64,000 nt of DNA from an uncultured Lachnospiraceae bacterium (GTDB lineage: Bacteria > Bacillota > Clostridia > Lachnospirales > Lachnospiraceae), in NCBI GenBank assembly GCA_934293375.1, contig CAKQYS010000009.1:1-64000 (forward strand), in the 5' to 3' direction. Positions within the stretch are counted from its first letter, which is position 1. Each line of letters opens with the position of its first letter. The notes under the pieces are model-generated. The model did no database searches and was not told the DNA's origin. It saw nothing but the letters and a program-made list of their open reading frames with translations. Both the position numbers and the translations under genes were made by a program. Positions 24,779 through 33,574 of this stretch are shown piece after piece.

Positions 24779-25867
24779 TTAGTATTCTAATGACTCCATA
24801 TACTTCATGTATTTTACAACCATCAACGCAATCTTAAATGTAATTGCATCTTCAAAAACACGCAGATCCAATCCGGTACTCTTCTGCAGCTTATCCAGAC
24901 GGTATACCAGTGTGTTTCTGTGTATATACAGCTGTCTTGATGTCTCAGACACATTCAGGCTGTTCTCAAAGAACTTGTTGATTGTCGTCAATGTCTCCTC
25001 ATCAAACTCATCCGGTGAACGGCCATCAAAGATCTCCTTAATGAACATCTTACAAAGAGGAATCGGCAGCTGATAGATCAGGCGTCCGATACCCAGATTG
25101 CTGTATGCAATAATATTACGATTGCTATAGAAGATCTTGCCTACATCCAGAGCCATCTTGGCCTCTTTATAAGATCTTGATACCTCCTTGATCTCTCCTA
25201 CCATCGTACCATATGCTACATGCACACTCGACATCGCCTCTGTATTGAGCATATCTACAATCACCTTCGCTGTCTGATCCATGTCTGCATATGTCTCATT
25301 CTGCTTCACTTCCTTGACCAGAATGATATTCTTCTCATCCACTGCTGTGATAAAATCCTTCGCCTTGCTTGCGAAAATGCTTCTGACAGTCTCCAATGCA
25401 TTATTGTCCTTTTCTGTCTTTGTCTCGATAATGAAAACAATACGCTTCACATCGGTATCAATATGCAGCTTCTTTGCACGGTTATATATATCAACTAACA
25501 GGAGATTATCTAATAACAGATTCTTGATGAAATTATCCTTGTCAAAGCGCTCCTTATAAGCAACAAGAAGGTTCTGTACCTGAAGCGTTGCCAGCTTCCC
25601 GATCATATAGACATCATCCGCCTCGCCCTTGGCAAGAATGATATACTCCAGCTGATTCTCATCAAACACTTTAAAAAACTGATATCCGTTCAGCACCTGA
25701 CTCTCCGCCGGTGAATCTACAAATGCCAGCACCGCTCTCTCATACTCTGCTACATCCCGAAGCGTCGTGGCAAGCGTCTTCCCCTCTACATCCATTACAC
25801 ACAGATCCGTTCTTGTGATGGACTTTATACCTTCTATTGTATCCTGTAAAATCTGATTAGAAATCAT
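24779..25867 (-). CDS. CdaR/PucR-type transcriptional regulator
   Basis: This 362-residue protein has an N-terminal putative sensory region, a central GGDEF-like/CdaR domain (RSYKEAKMALDVGKIF) and a C-terminal PucR-type helix-turn-helix (FFENSLNVSETSRQLYIHRNTLVYRLDKLQKSTGLDL). Relatives sense sugar diacids or purine metabolites; the ligand here is unknown. It lies 20 bases upstream of ftsE on the same strand and may be cotranscribed. Note that this CdaR (regulator) is not the YbbR-type CdaR at 58332-59591. Confidence 0.85.
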   Translation of the reverse strand: MISNQILQDTIEGIKSITRTDLCVMDVEGKTLATTLRDVAEYERAVLAFVDSPAESQVLNGYQFFKVFDENQLEYIILAKGEADDVYMIGKLATLQVQNLLVAYKERFDKDNFIKNLLLDNLLLVDIYNRAKKLHIDTDVKRIVFIIETKTEKDNNALETVRSIFASKAKDFITAVDEKNIILVKEVKQNETYADMDQTAKVIVDMLNTEAMSSVHVAYGTMVGEIKEVSRSYKEAKMALDVGKIFYSNRNIIAYSNLGIGRLIYQLPIPLCKMFIKEIFDGRSPDEFDEETLTTINKFFENSLNVSETSRQLYIHRNTLVYRLDKLQKSTGLDLRVFEDAITFKIALMVVKYMKYMESLEY

Positions 25868-25950
25868 GTGTACCTCCCTCTATACCCACATACATCATAA
25901 ACCATATTTAAATGATAAAATCCTATCCTTTATTCTAATGCAAAAAGCAA

Positions 25951-26002
25951 AAAAATAAAAGAGGAAATACACAAAAAATTGTGTATTTCCTCTGAATTTT
26001 TT
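25951..26002 (-). terminator. Terminator of the MsmX-type ATPase gene
   Basis: GAGGAAATACACAA and TTGTGTATTTCCTC form a 14-bp perfect stem with a 3- to 4-base loop. T runs flank it on both strands, so it may act in both directions. Confidence 0.85.
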
Positions 26003-26025
26003 CTTAATATGCCAGATTATGTAAA

Positions 26026-27138
26026 TTAGTGTGTAATAATCTGCTCTGTTTCCTTATCGAATACATGAATCTTAGCAAGGTCAAATGCTAACTGAACTGT
26101 ATCACCAGGTCTTGCTGTTGTACGAGCGTTTACTCTTGCTGTGATATCGAACTGATCGATTGTGAAGTATAAGTAAACTTCAGCACCTAACATCTCGTAG
26201 ATATTGATTCTTGCATCGATTACTGACTCTGGAGATGACTCGATGAATAACTGCTCATCGTGGATATCCTCTGGACGGATACCTAATACAACTTCCTTGT
26301 CAACATATCCCTTAGCAACTAACTCGTTTGCCTTAGAATCCGGAACCTTGATTGAGTGAGAACCGAACATCAATAAGATATCTGATCCAGACTTTACAAC
26401 CTTACACTCGATGAAGTTCATTGGAGGCATACCCATGAAACCTGCAACGAATAAGTTACATGGCTGATCGTATAAGTTCTGAGGTGTATCTACCTGCTGG
26501 ATGATACCATCCTTCATAACTACGATTCTGGTACCCAGTGTCATAGCCTCTGTCTGGTCATGTGTTACATAGATGATAGTTGTCTGTAATCTCTGATGCA
26601 GCTTAGAGATCTCAACACGCATCTGCACACGAAGCTTAGCATCAAGGTTTGATAAAGGCTCATCCATTAAGAATACCTTTGGCTCACGAACGATTGCACG
26701 TCCCATAGCCACACGCTGTCTCTGACCACCTGATAAAGCCTTTGGCTTACGGTCTAACAGATGCTCGATATCAAGGATCTTAGCAGCCTCATGTACCTGC
26801 TTGTCGATCTTCTCTGGTGAAACCTTCTTCAGCTTCAGAGCGAATGCCATGTTATCGTATACTGTCATATGTGGATACAAAGCGTAGTTCTGGAATACCA
26901 TTGCGATATCTCTATCCTTTGGCTCTACATCGTTAACCATCTTGTCACCGATCCATAACTCACCTGAGCTGATATCCTCAAGACCTGCGATCATACGAAG
27001 TGTTGTAGACTTACCACAACCTGAAGGACCTACGAAGATGATGAACTCCTTATCTTCAACTTCAAGATTGAAATCCTTAACAGCATTAAAGCCGTTTGGG
27101 TAAATCTTATAAATATTTTTCAGTGATAAACTAGCCAT
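26026..27138 (-). CDS. Carbohydrate ABC transporter ATP-binding protein (MsmX/UgpC type)
   Basis: This 370-residue protein has the Walker A GPSGCGKSTTLRM, the signature LSGGQRQRVAMGRAI, the Walker B VFLMDEPLSNLD and a C-terminal TOBE/MalK-like regulatory domain (VVLGIRPEDIHDE). It stands alone without permeases. In Firmicutes a single MsmX-type ATPase energises several sugar importers that lack their own. The MalF/MalG pair at 45-47 kb is one candidate partner. The gene uses a visibly more biased codon set than its neighbours, consistent with high expression. Confidence 0.92.
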   Translation of the reverse strand: MASLSLKNIYKIYPNGFNAVKDFNLEVEDKEFIIFVGPSGCGKSTTLRMIAGLEDISSGELWIGDKMVNDVEPKDRDIAMVFQNYALYPHMTVYDNMAFALKLKKVSPEKIDKQVHEAAKILDIEHLLDRKPKALSGGQRQRVAMGRAIVREPKVFLMDEPLSNLDAKLRVQMRVEISKLHQRLQTTIIYVTHDQTEAMTLGTRIVVMKDGIIQQVDTPQNLYDQPCNLFVAGFMGMPPMNFIECKVVKSGSDILLMFGSHSIKVPDSKANELVAKGYVDKEVVLGIRPEDIHDEQLFIESSPESVIDARINIYEMLGAEVYLYFTIDQFDITARVNARTTARPGDTVQLAFDLAKIHVFDKETEQIITH

Positions 27139-27307
27139 TTTATTTCCTCCTTGGATATTCTTTTTATTGACTATGGATAGTTTACCTTATTTACCTCAAA
27201 AAGGGAATATCCTTATTCCACAAATAAGCTAAAAAATCTTTGTACAAATTGTCCATTTACAAATAGAAATCAGTATTTTGCACACATATTTTCACAATTT
27301 ATCGTGA

Positions 27308-28222
27308 TTATTCCCATACGCCCTCGTCGACCGGATTTAATTGGTAAATACTTCCTTCCCCCAGTGCCTCCACTGCATTTGCCACGATCACAAATGCATG
27401 CAGATCCACCGATGCCACAATATCCTTTAGAATCAGCAGCTCCTTGTCTGCAACCACGCAAAGCAGCATACATTTGTGTTTGCCGGTATACATTCCCTTC
27501 ATATTGATCCCTGTCACCCCACGGTGCAGGCGTCTGATGATGATATCAGCAATTTTCTCGCTTTCATCGGATATGATGTAGACCATTTTAGAATTGCCCA
27601 TACCGGTCAGCATCTGATCTGACAGTTTAGATTCAATATAGATTGCTGCCACGGCATAGACTGCATTCGTCAGTCCAAACACAAATGCCCCCGCAACAAC
27701 GATCACAGCATTGATCACCGCAAGGATCTTTGGCACGCTATACCGTCTGATCCTAGGTTGCAATACGCTTGCAAGCAGATCTGTCCCTCCGGTTGTTGCA
27801 CCCGTCATAAACAGCATACCCATGCCCAGTCCTGTTACAGCGCCTCCGGCAACTGCGCTAAAGAAATGATCCTGTGGCAGAAATGTAAACGGCTCCAGTA
27901 TTCCAAGAAAAAAGGTGAATAAAACCGTCGCGATCACCGTCCGGATCAGAAATCGTCTACCCTTTGTCTTTGCTGCGCAAACAAAAAGAGGAATATTAAC
28001 AACACCTATCGTAACCCAGAGTGGAATGCCTCCGGGAAGGTGCTGCAGTCTATTCCTCGTTAATTCTTTGATTATGATCGCCAGTCCACTCAATCCGCCT
28101 ACTACAATGCCCTGCACATCAAATATCGATGTCACGGATACCGCACATAAAAATGACCCAACGATCATATACATATAGTCCATATAGAGTGTCCAATCAC
28201 TCTTCGTCTCCATCAGAATCAT
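27308..28222 (-). CDS. YitT family membrane protein (DUF2179)
   Basis: This 304-residue protein has about five to six membrane segments in the first 200 residues (GGLSGLAIIIKELT, TGATTGGTDLLASVLQPR) and a soluble C-terminal DUF2179 domain (YIISDESEKIADIIIRRLHRGVTGINMKGMYTG...). The function is not established; the family may be a transporter. The start overlaps the end of the upstream WecG/TagA-like gene by 26 bases. Confidence 0.88.
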   Translation of the reverse strand: MILMETKSDWTLYMDYMYMIVGSFLCAVSVTSIFDVQGIVVGGLSGLAIIIKELTRNRLQHLPGGIPLWVTIGVVNIPLFVCAAKTKGRRFLIRTVIATVLFTFFLGILEPFTFLPQDHFFSAVAGGAVTGLGMGMLFMTGATTGGTDLLASVLQPRIRRYSVPKILAVINAVIVVAGAFVFGLTNAVYAVAAIYIESKLSDQMLTGMGNSKMVYIISDESEKIADIIIRRLHRGVTGINMKGMYTGKHKCMLLCVVADKELLILKDIVASVDLHAFVIVANAVEALGEGSIYQLNPVDEGVWE

Positions 28223-28949
28223 CCTTCCTGCTACTCTTAATACGGTTCTTAAACATCATAACCTTAATAGTAGTATGGATTCTTTTGATGGAATTAATCA
28301 TACGAAACCAGAATTTCTCCCGAATCGGAGCAATCTCCTCATCCGGCGCTTTCTGTTCATCAATTGCAACCTCAAACATGCCGATACCGCAGATGATCAA
28401 AGATGCATTAATGATCGCACTGCATTCTTCCAACAATGTATTCTGCGTCCGGATATCCACATAGAAAAATAAAATATCCGGTGCCACAGCATTGATATCA
28501 TTTGCAAGTGCATCGTACCCCGAAGTCGTATCAATGTCCTCGAGTGCTTTTCCATGAATCGCAAGATACGGAAATTTCGCATGCACAGTCTCTGTAATAT
28601 CTGTATAGCGTTGTGTGGTAGCTGTCACAATATAAATATCCAGAGCAGACTCTGATGCCAGTTCAAATAATGCATCGAAATAATCCTGATGCCAGAACAC
28701 CTCACGGTATCCTTCCACCAACTCCTTCACGCCCTGTTCCGTACTCAGATCTGCAGGAAGTACATAATCACTCTGTGCGATCGATCTGGCACACGCTTCG
28801 TCCTCAGAAGCCAATGTGCATGCCTTTGTGTCCACAAAGCGTATTACATGTCTGCCCGGATCTGCAAGGAATGCCTGTGTCTTCTCCACGGCCTCACCGG
28901 CATTTGCCAATGATATGGTGACACCCAGCAAATTAATATATCCGTCCAT
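28197..28949 (-). CDS. Divergent WecG/TagA/CpsF-like glycosyltransferase
   Basis: This 250-residue protein begins YINLLGVTISLANAGEAVEKTQAFL, and later has HVIRFVDTKACTLASEDEACARSIAQSDYVLPADLS and APDILFFYVDIRTQ. The overall spacing fits the WecG/TagA fold. The usual PDG motif reads PAD, and the conserved TxN segment reads FVDTKA. The enzyme may have lost transferase activity or use another substrate. A low-complexity charged tail follows. It is coupled to yitT and may act in wall-polymer synthesis. Confidence 0.6.
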   Translation of the reverse strand: MDGYINLLGVTISLANAGEAVEKTQAFLADPGRHVIRFVDTKACTLASEDEACARSIAQSDYVLPADLSTEQGVKELVEGYREVFWHQDYFDALFELASESALDIYIVTATTQRYTDITETVHAKFPYLAIHGKALEDIDTTSGYDALANDINAVAPDILFFYVDIRTQNTLLEECSAIINASLIICGIGMFEVAIDEQKAPDEEIAPIREKFWFRMINSIKRIHTTIKVMMFKNRIKSSRKDDSDGDEE

Positions 28950-29002
28950 ATATACACCAACTCATTTCAAGTAAATACCTGCAGGTCAAATACCTTCCCT
29001 GC

Positions 29003-29635
29003 CTACTGCTGCGTCTGTGTTCCCACAATATCATCATCTGTTCCGATAATCACAAACAGGTCAATATCTGTCGCTGAAATCGTGCTGTCCTGCATATTAA
29101 ATCCTGATGTCAGACTACCTGTCTCCAAGGTGGCAGCCTTAAAGTTCGATACCAGATCTGAACCGGTGCCATCCTTAACCGCAATGATCTTGGATGCATT
29201 CAGCTGACCAACCTTATAATTACCTGCATATACATTCGTGTAGCCTGCTGCCTTGAGCTTCTCTACCCATGCAGCCGCCAGTCCCTTGACACCGGTACTG
29301 TTGAGCACTGCAATCTTTAATGACTTCGAATCTGTTGTGCTGGCAGCTGTCGTATCTGCACCTGCTTCTGTCGTAACCGCATCACCGGTTGCAGGCTCTG
29401 TCGTATTCTGATCTGCAGTGCCATTCTCATCTGTTGCATTCTCTGCATCCAGCTGTTCTTGTAATGCATTCTCATCTAATGTAGATGTATTTTTAGACTG
29501 GTCGTTCTTATTGCCGCCGCCCGTTGCCAGCTTCACAATGAAAAATCCGGCAAAAAATACAATCGTAATACCTAACACAATCACCAATGTTCTCAAAAAA
29601 GCTTCTTTAAATAATCTTAACGCCTTCTTACTCAT
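29003..29635 (-). CDS. LytR C-terminal domain protein
   Basis: This 210-residue protein has a short cytoplasmic N-terminus, one membrane segment (about 12-35), a Thr/Asp/Glu-rich linker (about 40-105) and a LytR_C domain (SLKIAVLNSTGVKGLAAAWVEKLKAAGY...). It lacks the LCP catalytic domain normally found with LytR_C. It is probably a cell-surface protein associated with wall assembly. Confidence 0.8.
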   Translation of the reverse strand: MSKKALRLFKEAFLRTLVIVLGITIVFFAGFFIVKLATGGGNKNDQSKNTSTLDENALQEQLDAENATDENGTADQNTTEPATGDAVTTEAGADTTAASTTDSKSLKIAVLNSTGVKGLAAAWVEKLKAAGYTNVYAGNYKVGQLNASKIIAVKDGTGSDLVSNFKAATLETGSLTSGFNMQDSTISATDIDLFVIIGTDDDIVGTQTQQ

Positions 29636-29766
29636 TCTATTCTAACCTCCGTCTTTCGTTCCGTGTAAAATACCAACATACGGCTTCAATTATAACAAAC
29701 TCATACTTTCTTTTCAACCTCTACTTTGCTATAATAACTGAAGATTTACTGAAGGGAGTATTCTGT

Positions 29767-30495
29767 ATGGATCAGACTGTACTGATTACCGGTGCATCTT
29801 CTGGCATCGGCGCCGCCACAGCATTAGAGCTTGGACGGGAATACAAAAAAATAGCCCTGATGGGGTTTCATCATCAGGACGAATTAAACAAGCTCGCATC
29901 AACCCTTGCCGATATGCAGGTGGAATGCATCTGTGCATGCGGCGATCTCGCAGATTATGCATTTGTGGATTCCTTTGTCACACAAGTCCTGCAGTCGTGG
30001 GGACATATAGATATATTGATCAATAATGCGGGCATTTCCTATATCGGACTACTCACGGACATGTCCATTGAAGACTGGCACCGGGTAATGGATTCCAATG
30101 TCACATCCGTCTTTAACACCTGCCGCTGTGTCGTGCCACATATGGTTCAAAAAAAAGCAGGCCGGATTCTGAATGTATCTTCTATGTGGGGAATTGCAGG
30201 TGCCTCCTGTGAAGTGGCCTATTCTGCCAGCAAGGGTGCCATCAATGCATTTACCAAGGCCCTTGGCAAAGAACTTGCTCCAAGCAATATCAGTGTCAAT
30301 GCCGTTGCGTTCGGCGTCATTGACACGCCGATGAATGCATGCTTCTCTGAAGAAGAACGGGCAGTCCTATGTGAAGAGATCCCGGCAGGACGTATGGCCG
30401 ATGCCGGTGAGGCAGCCGTCATGCTGCACAACCTTTTACGCACACCATCCTATATGACATCCCAGATAATCGGTTTTGACGGCGGTTATCTATAA
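29767..30495 (+). CDS. SDR-family reductase, YmfI-like (EF-P modification)
   Basis: This 242-residue short-chain dehydrogenase has the cofactor motif TGASSGIG (8-15), NNAG (about 88-91), a catalytic Ser in VSSMWG, and YSASK with Tyr and Lys. The short length and the ending TSQIIGFDGGYL resemble Bacillus YmfI, which reduces the 5-aminopentanone group on elongation factor P; a FabG-type ketoreductase is the alternative. GAAGGGAG lies just before the ATG. It is divergent from the LytR_C gene. Confidence 0.85.
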   Translation: MDQTVLITGASSGIGAATALELGREYKKIALMGFHHQDELNKLASTLADMQVECICACGDLADYAFVDSFVTQVLQSWGHIDILINNAGISYIGLLTDMSIEDWHRVMDSNVTSVFNTCRCVVPHMVQKKAGRILNVSSMWGIAGASCEVAYSASKGAINAFTKALGKELAPSNISVNAVAFGVIDTPMNACFSEEERAVLCEEIPAGRMADAGEAAVMLHNLLRTPSYMTSQIIGFDGGYL

Positions 30496-30500
30496 CGCAA

Positions 30501-30531
30501 AGAAGCTTCGGGCTCGATGTCCGAAGCTTCT
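30501..30531. terminator. Bidirectional terminator between convergent genes
   Basis: AGAAGCTTCGG and CCGAAGCTTCT form an 11-bp perfect stem with a 9-base loop between the reductase and ybaK genes. T-rich sequence lies on both sides. Confidence 0.8.
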
Positions 30532-30535
30532 GTAT

Positions 30536-31027
30536 TTATATTGACTGCATGATAATATCCTCAAATGCTGCATCTGTCACTTTCTGCAGATCTTTCGGTG
30601 AGAGAATCAGCTGCAATCCAAGGCGCCCTCCGCTGATAATGATCTCATCAAACTCAAGTGCTGACGCATGTACCACAGTCTTGAAGTGCTTCTTCATACC
30701 GATCGGTGTGCAGCCGCCACGAATGTAGCCGGTTAGATTCTGAATATCTTTGACATGCACCATCTCAATGGATTTCTCCCCTACAGCCTTCGCCGCTTTC
30801 TTAAAATCCACCTCTTTGTCCACCGGAAGTACAAACACATAGTGTTCGCCTGTCTTTCCTGTCGTCACCAGTGTCTTAAATGAACATGCATAGTCCTGTC
30901 CGAGCATGTCTGCAATATGCACCCCATCAATGAATTCTTCACATGCATAGGTATTGGTCTTGTAAACTATCTTTTCCTTGTCCAGAATCCTCATGGCATT
31001 TGTCTTAATTTCTTTTTGTTTTGCCAC
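30536..31027 (-). CDS. ybaK: YbaK/EbsC-type Cys-tRNA(Pro) deacylase
   Basis: About 163 residues. The GTG at 31027 follows GGAG at a good distance, and a second GTG seven codons earlier is possible. It has the YbaK signature: NAMRILDKEKIVYKTNTY, KTLVTTGKTGEHYVFVLPVDKEVDFKKAAKAVGEKSIEM and GYIRGGCTPIGMKK. The enzyme removes cysteine mischarged on tRNA-Pro. Confidence 0.93.
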   Translation of the reverse strand: MAKQKEIKTNAMRILDKEKIVYKTNTYACEEFIDGVHIADMLGQDYACSFKTLVTTGKTGEHYVFVLPVDKEVDFKKAAKAVGEKSIEMVHVKDIQNLTGYIRGGCTPIGMKKHFKTVVHASALEFDEIIISGGRLGLQLILSPKDLQKVTDAAFEDIIMQSI

Positions 31028-31096
31028 TTTCGTCACTCCATTTCTCACCGTAAAATCACCTTGCGGGATATTCCGTCACTTCTGTTGATTTAAAAA

Positions 31097-32578
31097 TCAT
31101 GCCTGCAGCTTTTGTATACAGTGTTTCCAGCCTGCAAGCAGCTGTTCCCTTTGCTCCGCCTGCATATCAGGTACAAATGTCCGGTCGATCCCCGCATTCT
31201 TTCTGATCTCATCAAGATCCTGATAATACCCAACTGCCAGTCCTGCAAGATATGCCGCACCAAGTGCTGTCGTCTCGATCACCTTTGGGCGTACGATCTG
31301 CTTATTCAGAATATCTGATTGGAACTGCAGCAAAAATCCATTTGCACTGGCACCGCCATCCACCCGGAGTTCATCTAACTGCAGATGGGCATCCTCTTCC
31401 ATGGCAGCTATGACATCCGTAGCCTGATATGCCAGCGACTCTAATGTAGCACGGACGATATGCGCCCGGTTGGCGCCTCTGGTCAGTCCGAAGATCGCAC
31501 CTCTTGCATACGCATCCCAATATGGAGCACCCAGTCCGGTAAATGCCGGAACCACATAAACACCATTGCTGTCCGGAACAGAAGCCGCAATCTCTTCTGT
31601 CTGTGACGCATGTGAGATCAGCTGCATTTCATCCCGTAGCCATTGTATTGCTGCACCTGCAACAAACACGCTGCCTTCTAATGCATATTGTACCTTGCCA
31701 TGTAAACCGATCGCAATCGTTGTGATGAGTCCGTGTTCTGACAGCTTTGGTTCCTCTCCGATGTTCATCAGCAAAAAGCACCCTGTACCATATGTATTCT
31801 TGGCCTGCCCCGGCTCAAAACAGCATTGTCCAAACAGGGCAGCCTGCTGATCCCCTGCCACACCGGCAATCGGCACAAACCCGCCCATGATCGATGCATC
31901 CGTATATCCATAAATATGGGAACTATCTTCCACATCCGGCATCATACACCGTGGAATCCGGAATTTGTCAAGCAGCTCCTGATCCCATTCCAAAGTATGA
32001 ATATTAAACAGCATTGTCCGGGATGCGTTGGTATAATCCGTTGCATGCACACGACCTCCGGTCAGCTTATACATCAGCCATGTGTCCACTGTACCAAACA
32101 ACAGCTCTCCACGCTGTGCACATTCCCTGGCACCCTCCACATGATCCAGAATCCATGCCAGTTTCGTCGCCGAAAAATAAGGATCTGCAATCAATCCGGT
32201 CTTCTTAAGGATCACCTTATCGTATCCTTCTTCTTTCAGCTTCTCGATCTGCGCCGCGGTCCGCCGGCACTGCCATACGATTGCCCGGTACACAGGTTCC
32301 CCGGTCTTTTTGTCCCATACGATCGTCGTCTCCCGCTGATTCGTGATACCGATCGCCGCCACATCATCAAAAGAAAGATCCAGCTTTGCTTTCGCCTCCA
32401 TCATAACACCGAGCTGTGTCGCCCATATCTCCGATGCATCCTGTTCTACCCAGCCATTCTCCGGATAGAACTGTGTAAACTCCCGCTGTGTCACGCACAG
32501 CATTTCCCCCTGCTTGTTAAACACAATACATCTCGAACTCGTTGTTCCCTGATCCAAAGAAATAATATACTTTGACAT
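31097..32578 (-). CDS. glpK: Glycerol kinase
   Basis: This 493-residue, full-length FGGY kinase starts YIISLDQGTTSSRCIVFN (phosphate 1 motif), with GITNQRETTIVW, AGVAGDQQAALFGQ and YVVPAFTGLGAPYWDAYARG. It phosphorylates glycerol to glycerol-3-phosphate. It stands without glpF or glpD in this window. The DegV gene lies 20 bases upstream on the same strand. Confidence 0.97.
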   Translation of the reverse strand: MSKYIISLDQGTTSSRCIVFNKQGEMLCVTQREFTQFYPENGWVEQDASEIWATQLGVMMEAKAKLDLSFDDVAAIGITNQRETTIVWDKKTGEPVYRAIVWQCRRTAAQIEKLKEEGYDKVILKKTGLIADPYFSATKLAWILDHVEGARECAQRGELLFGTVDTWLMYKLTGGRVHATDYTNASRTMLFNIHTLEWDQELLDKFRIPRCMMPDVEDSSHIYGYTDASIMGGFVPIAGVAGDQQAALFGQCCFEPGQAKNTYGTGCFLLMNIGEEPKLSEHGLITTIAIGLHGKVQYALEGSVFVAGAAIQWLRDEMQLISHASQTEEIAASVPDSNGVYVVPAFTGLGAPYWDAYARGAIFGLTRGANRAHIVRATLESLAYQATDVIAAMEEDAHLQLDELRVDGGASANGFLLQFQSDILNKQIVRPKVIETTALGAAYLAGLAVGYYQDLDEIRKNAGIDRTFVPDMQAEQREQLLAGWKHCIQKLQA

Positions 32579-32597
32579 CTTACACCCCTTTTATCTG

Positions 32598-33485
32598 TTA
32601 CGCTCTCTTTAATACTCCAAAGCCCAGCGGATACGGTCCCGTGTGTACACCGATCGTGGCACCGATCTGATATTTATCGATCTGGTAGGCACCAAATTCA
32701 TCCTGTAATTCCTTCATCGCGCGCTGTCTCAATGCCTCTCCCTCTTCGATATCATATCCATATCCCACTACAATCTCATAAGTGTCCGGCGTAGCATTTC
32801 TTTCTCTTAAATATTCCTTCAGCAATACAATCACCTTGTCAATGGATTTCTTTCTTCCTCTGGCAATCCCTGAGGAAAAGATCTCGCCTTCCTTCAATGT
32901 AATAAGCGGCTTGATCCCCAGTACTGACACCGCTGCACTCGCCACTTTACCGATTCTGCCACCATGCTGCAGATAATCCACACTACCTACTGTAAAGAAG
33001 ATCCTACCGGTCTCCTTGATCGCTTCTAATCTTGCTACCGCTTCCTCATACGGCACGCCCTGATCCCTGAGCTTCACCGCCTCAAGCACAAATAATCCCT
33101 GTAAGACAGTATCCATTGTAGTATCCATAACCGTGATCTTCGCATCAGGATACTGCTCTAATACCATCTCTTTTGCAGTCATGGCTGACTGATAGGAACC
33201 ACTGAACTTCACCGTGATACACATACAGATCACCGCCTCACCAGCCTCAACCGCCGGTGTAAACACATCGATATAATCCTGTGTGGACGGCATGGAAGAC
33301 TTCGGAAACACGCCCGGTTCTTTCACCATTCTCTCATAGAACTCGCGCACTCCGATCTCTTCGCGTTCTTTCTGATAAGTTGTTTCATCAAATGAAACAT
33401 AAAACGGCACGACTGTAATATTCTTCTGTTCAGCTACCGCAGGATCCAGATCGCAGTCACTGTCACTTATTATACGATAATTCAT
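32598..33485 (-). CDS. DegV family fatty-acid-binding protein
   Basis: This 295-residue protein starts YRIISDSDCDLDPAVAEQ, followed by VPFYVSFD, SSMPSTQDYIDVF, MCITVKFSGSYQSAM, and ending GATIGVHTGPYPLGFGVL. These are the DegV fold lipid-binding elements; S. aureus relatives (FakB) present fatty acids to the kinase FakA. No fakA is seen nearby. Confidence 0.92.
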   Translation of the reverse strand: MNYRIISDSDCDLDPAVAEQKNITVVPFYVSFDETTYQKEREEIGVREFYERMVKEPGVFPKSSMPSTQDYIDVFTPAVEAGEAVICMCITVKFSGSYQSAMTAKEMVLEQYPDAKITVMDTTMDTVLQGLFVLEAVKLRDQGVPYEEAVARLEAIKETGRIFFTVGSVDYLQHGGRIGKVASAAVSVLGIKPLITLKEGEIFSSGIARGRKKSIDKVIVLLKEYLRERNATPDTYEIVVGYGYDIEEGEALRQRAMKELQDEFGAYQIDKYQIGATIGVHTGPYPLGFGVLKRA

Positions 33486-33574
33486 AGTATAGTTTTCCCT
33501 TTCATCTAGTTTTCAATACTACATATTATAGCATTATAAGCTTGAAACGCAAGACCATATTCCATATTTTCGAT

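Noticed and set aside
26026..28222. MsmX-type ATPase and yitT as one sugar-transport operon
   Set aside because: A gap of about 170 bases separates them and the YitT family has no link to sugar import.
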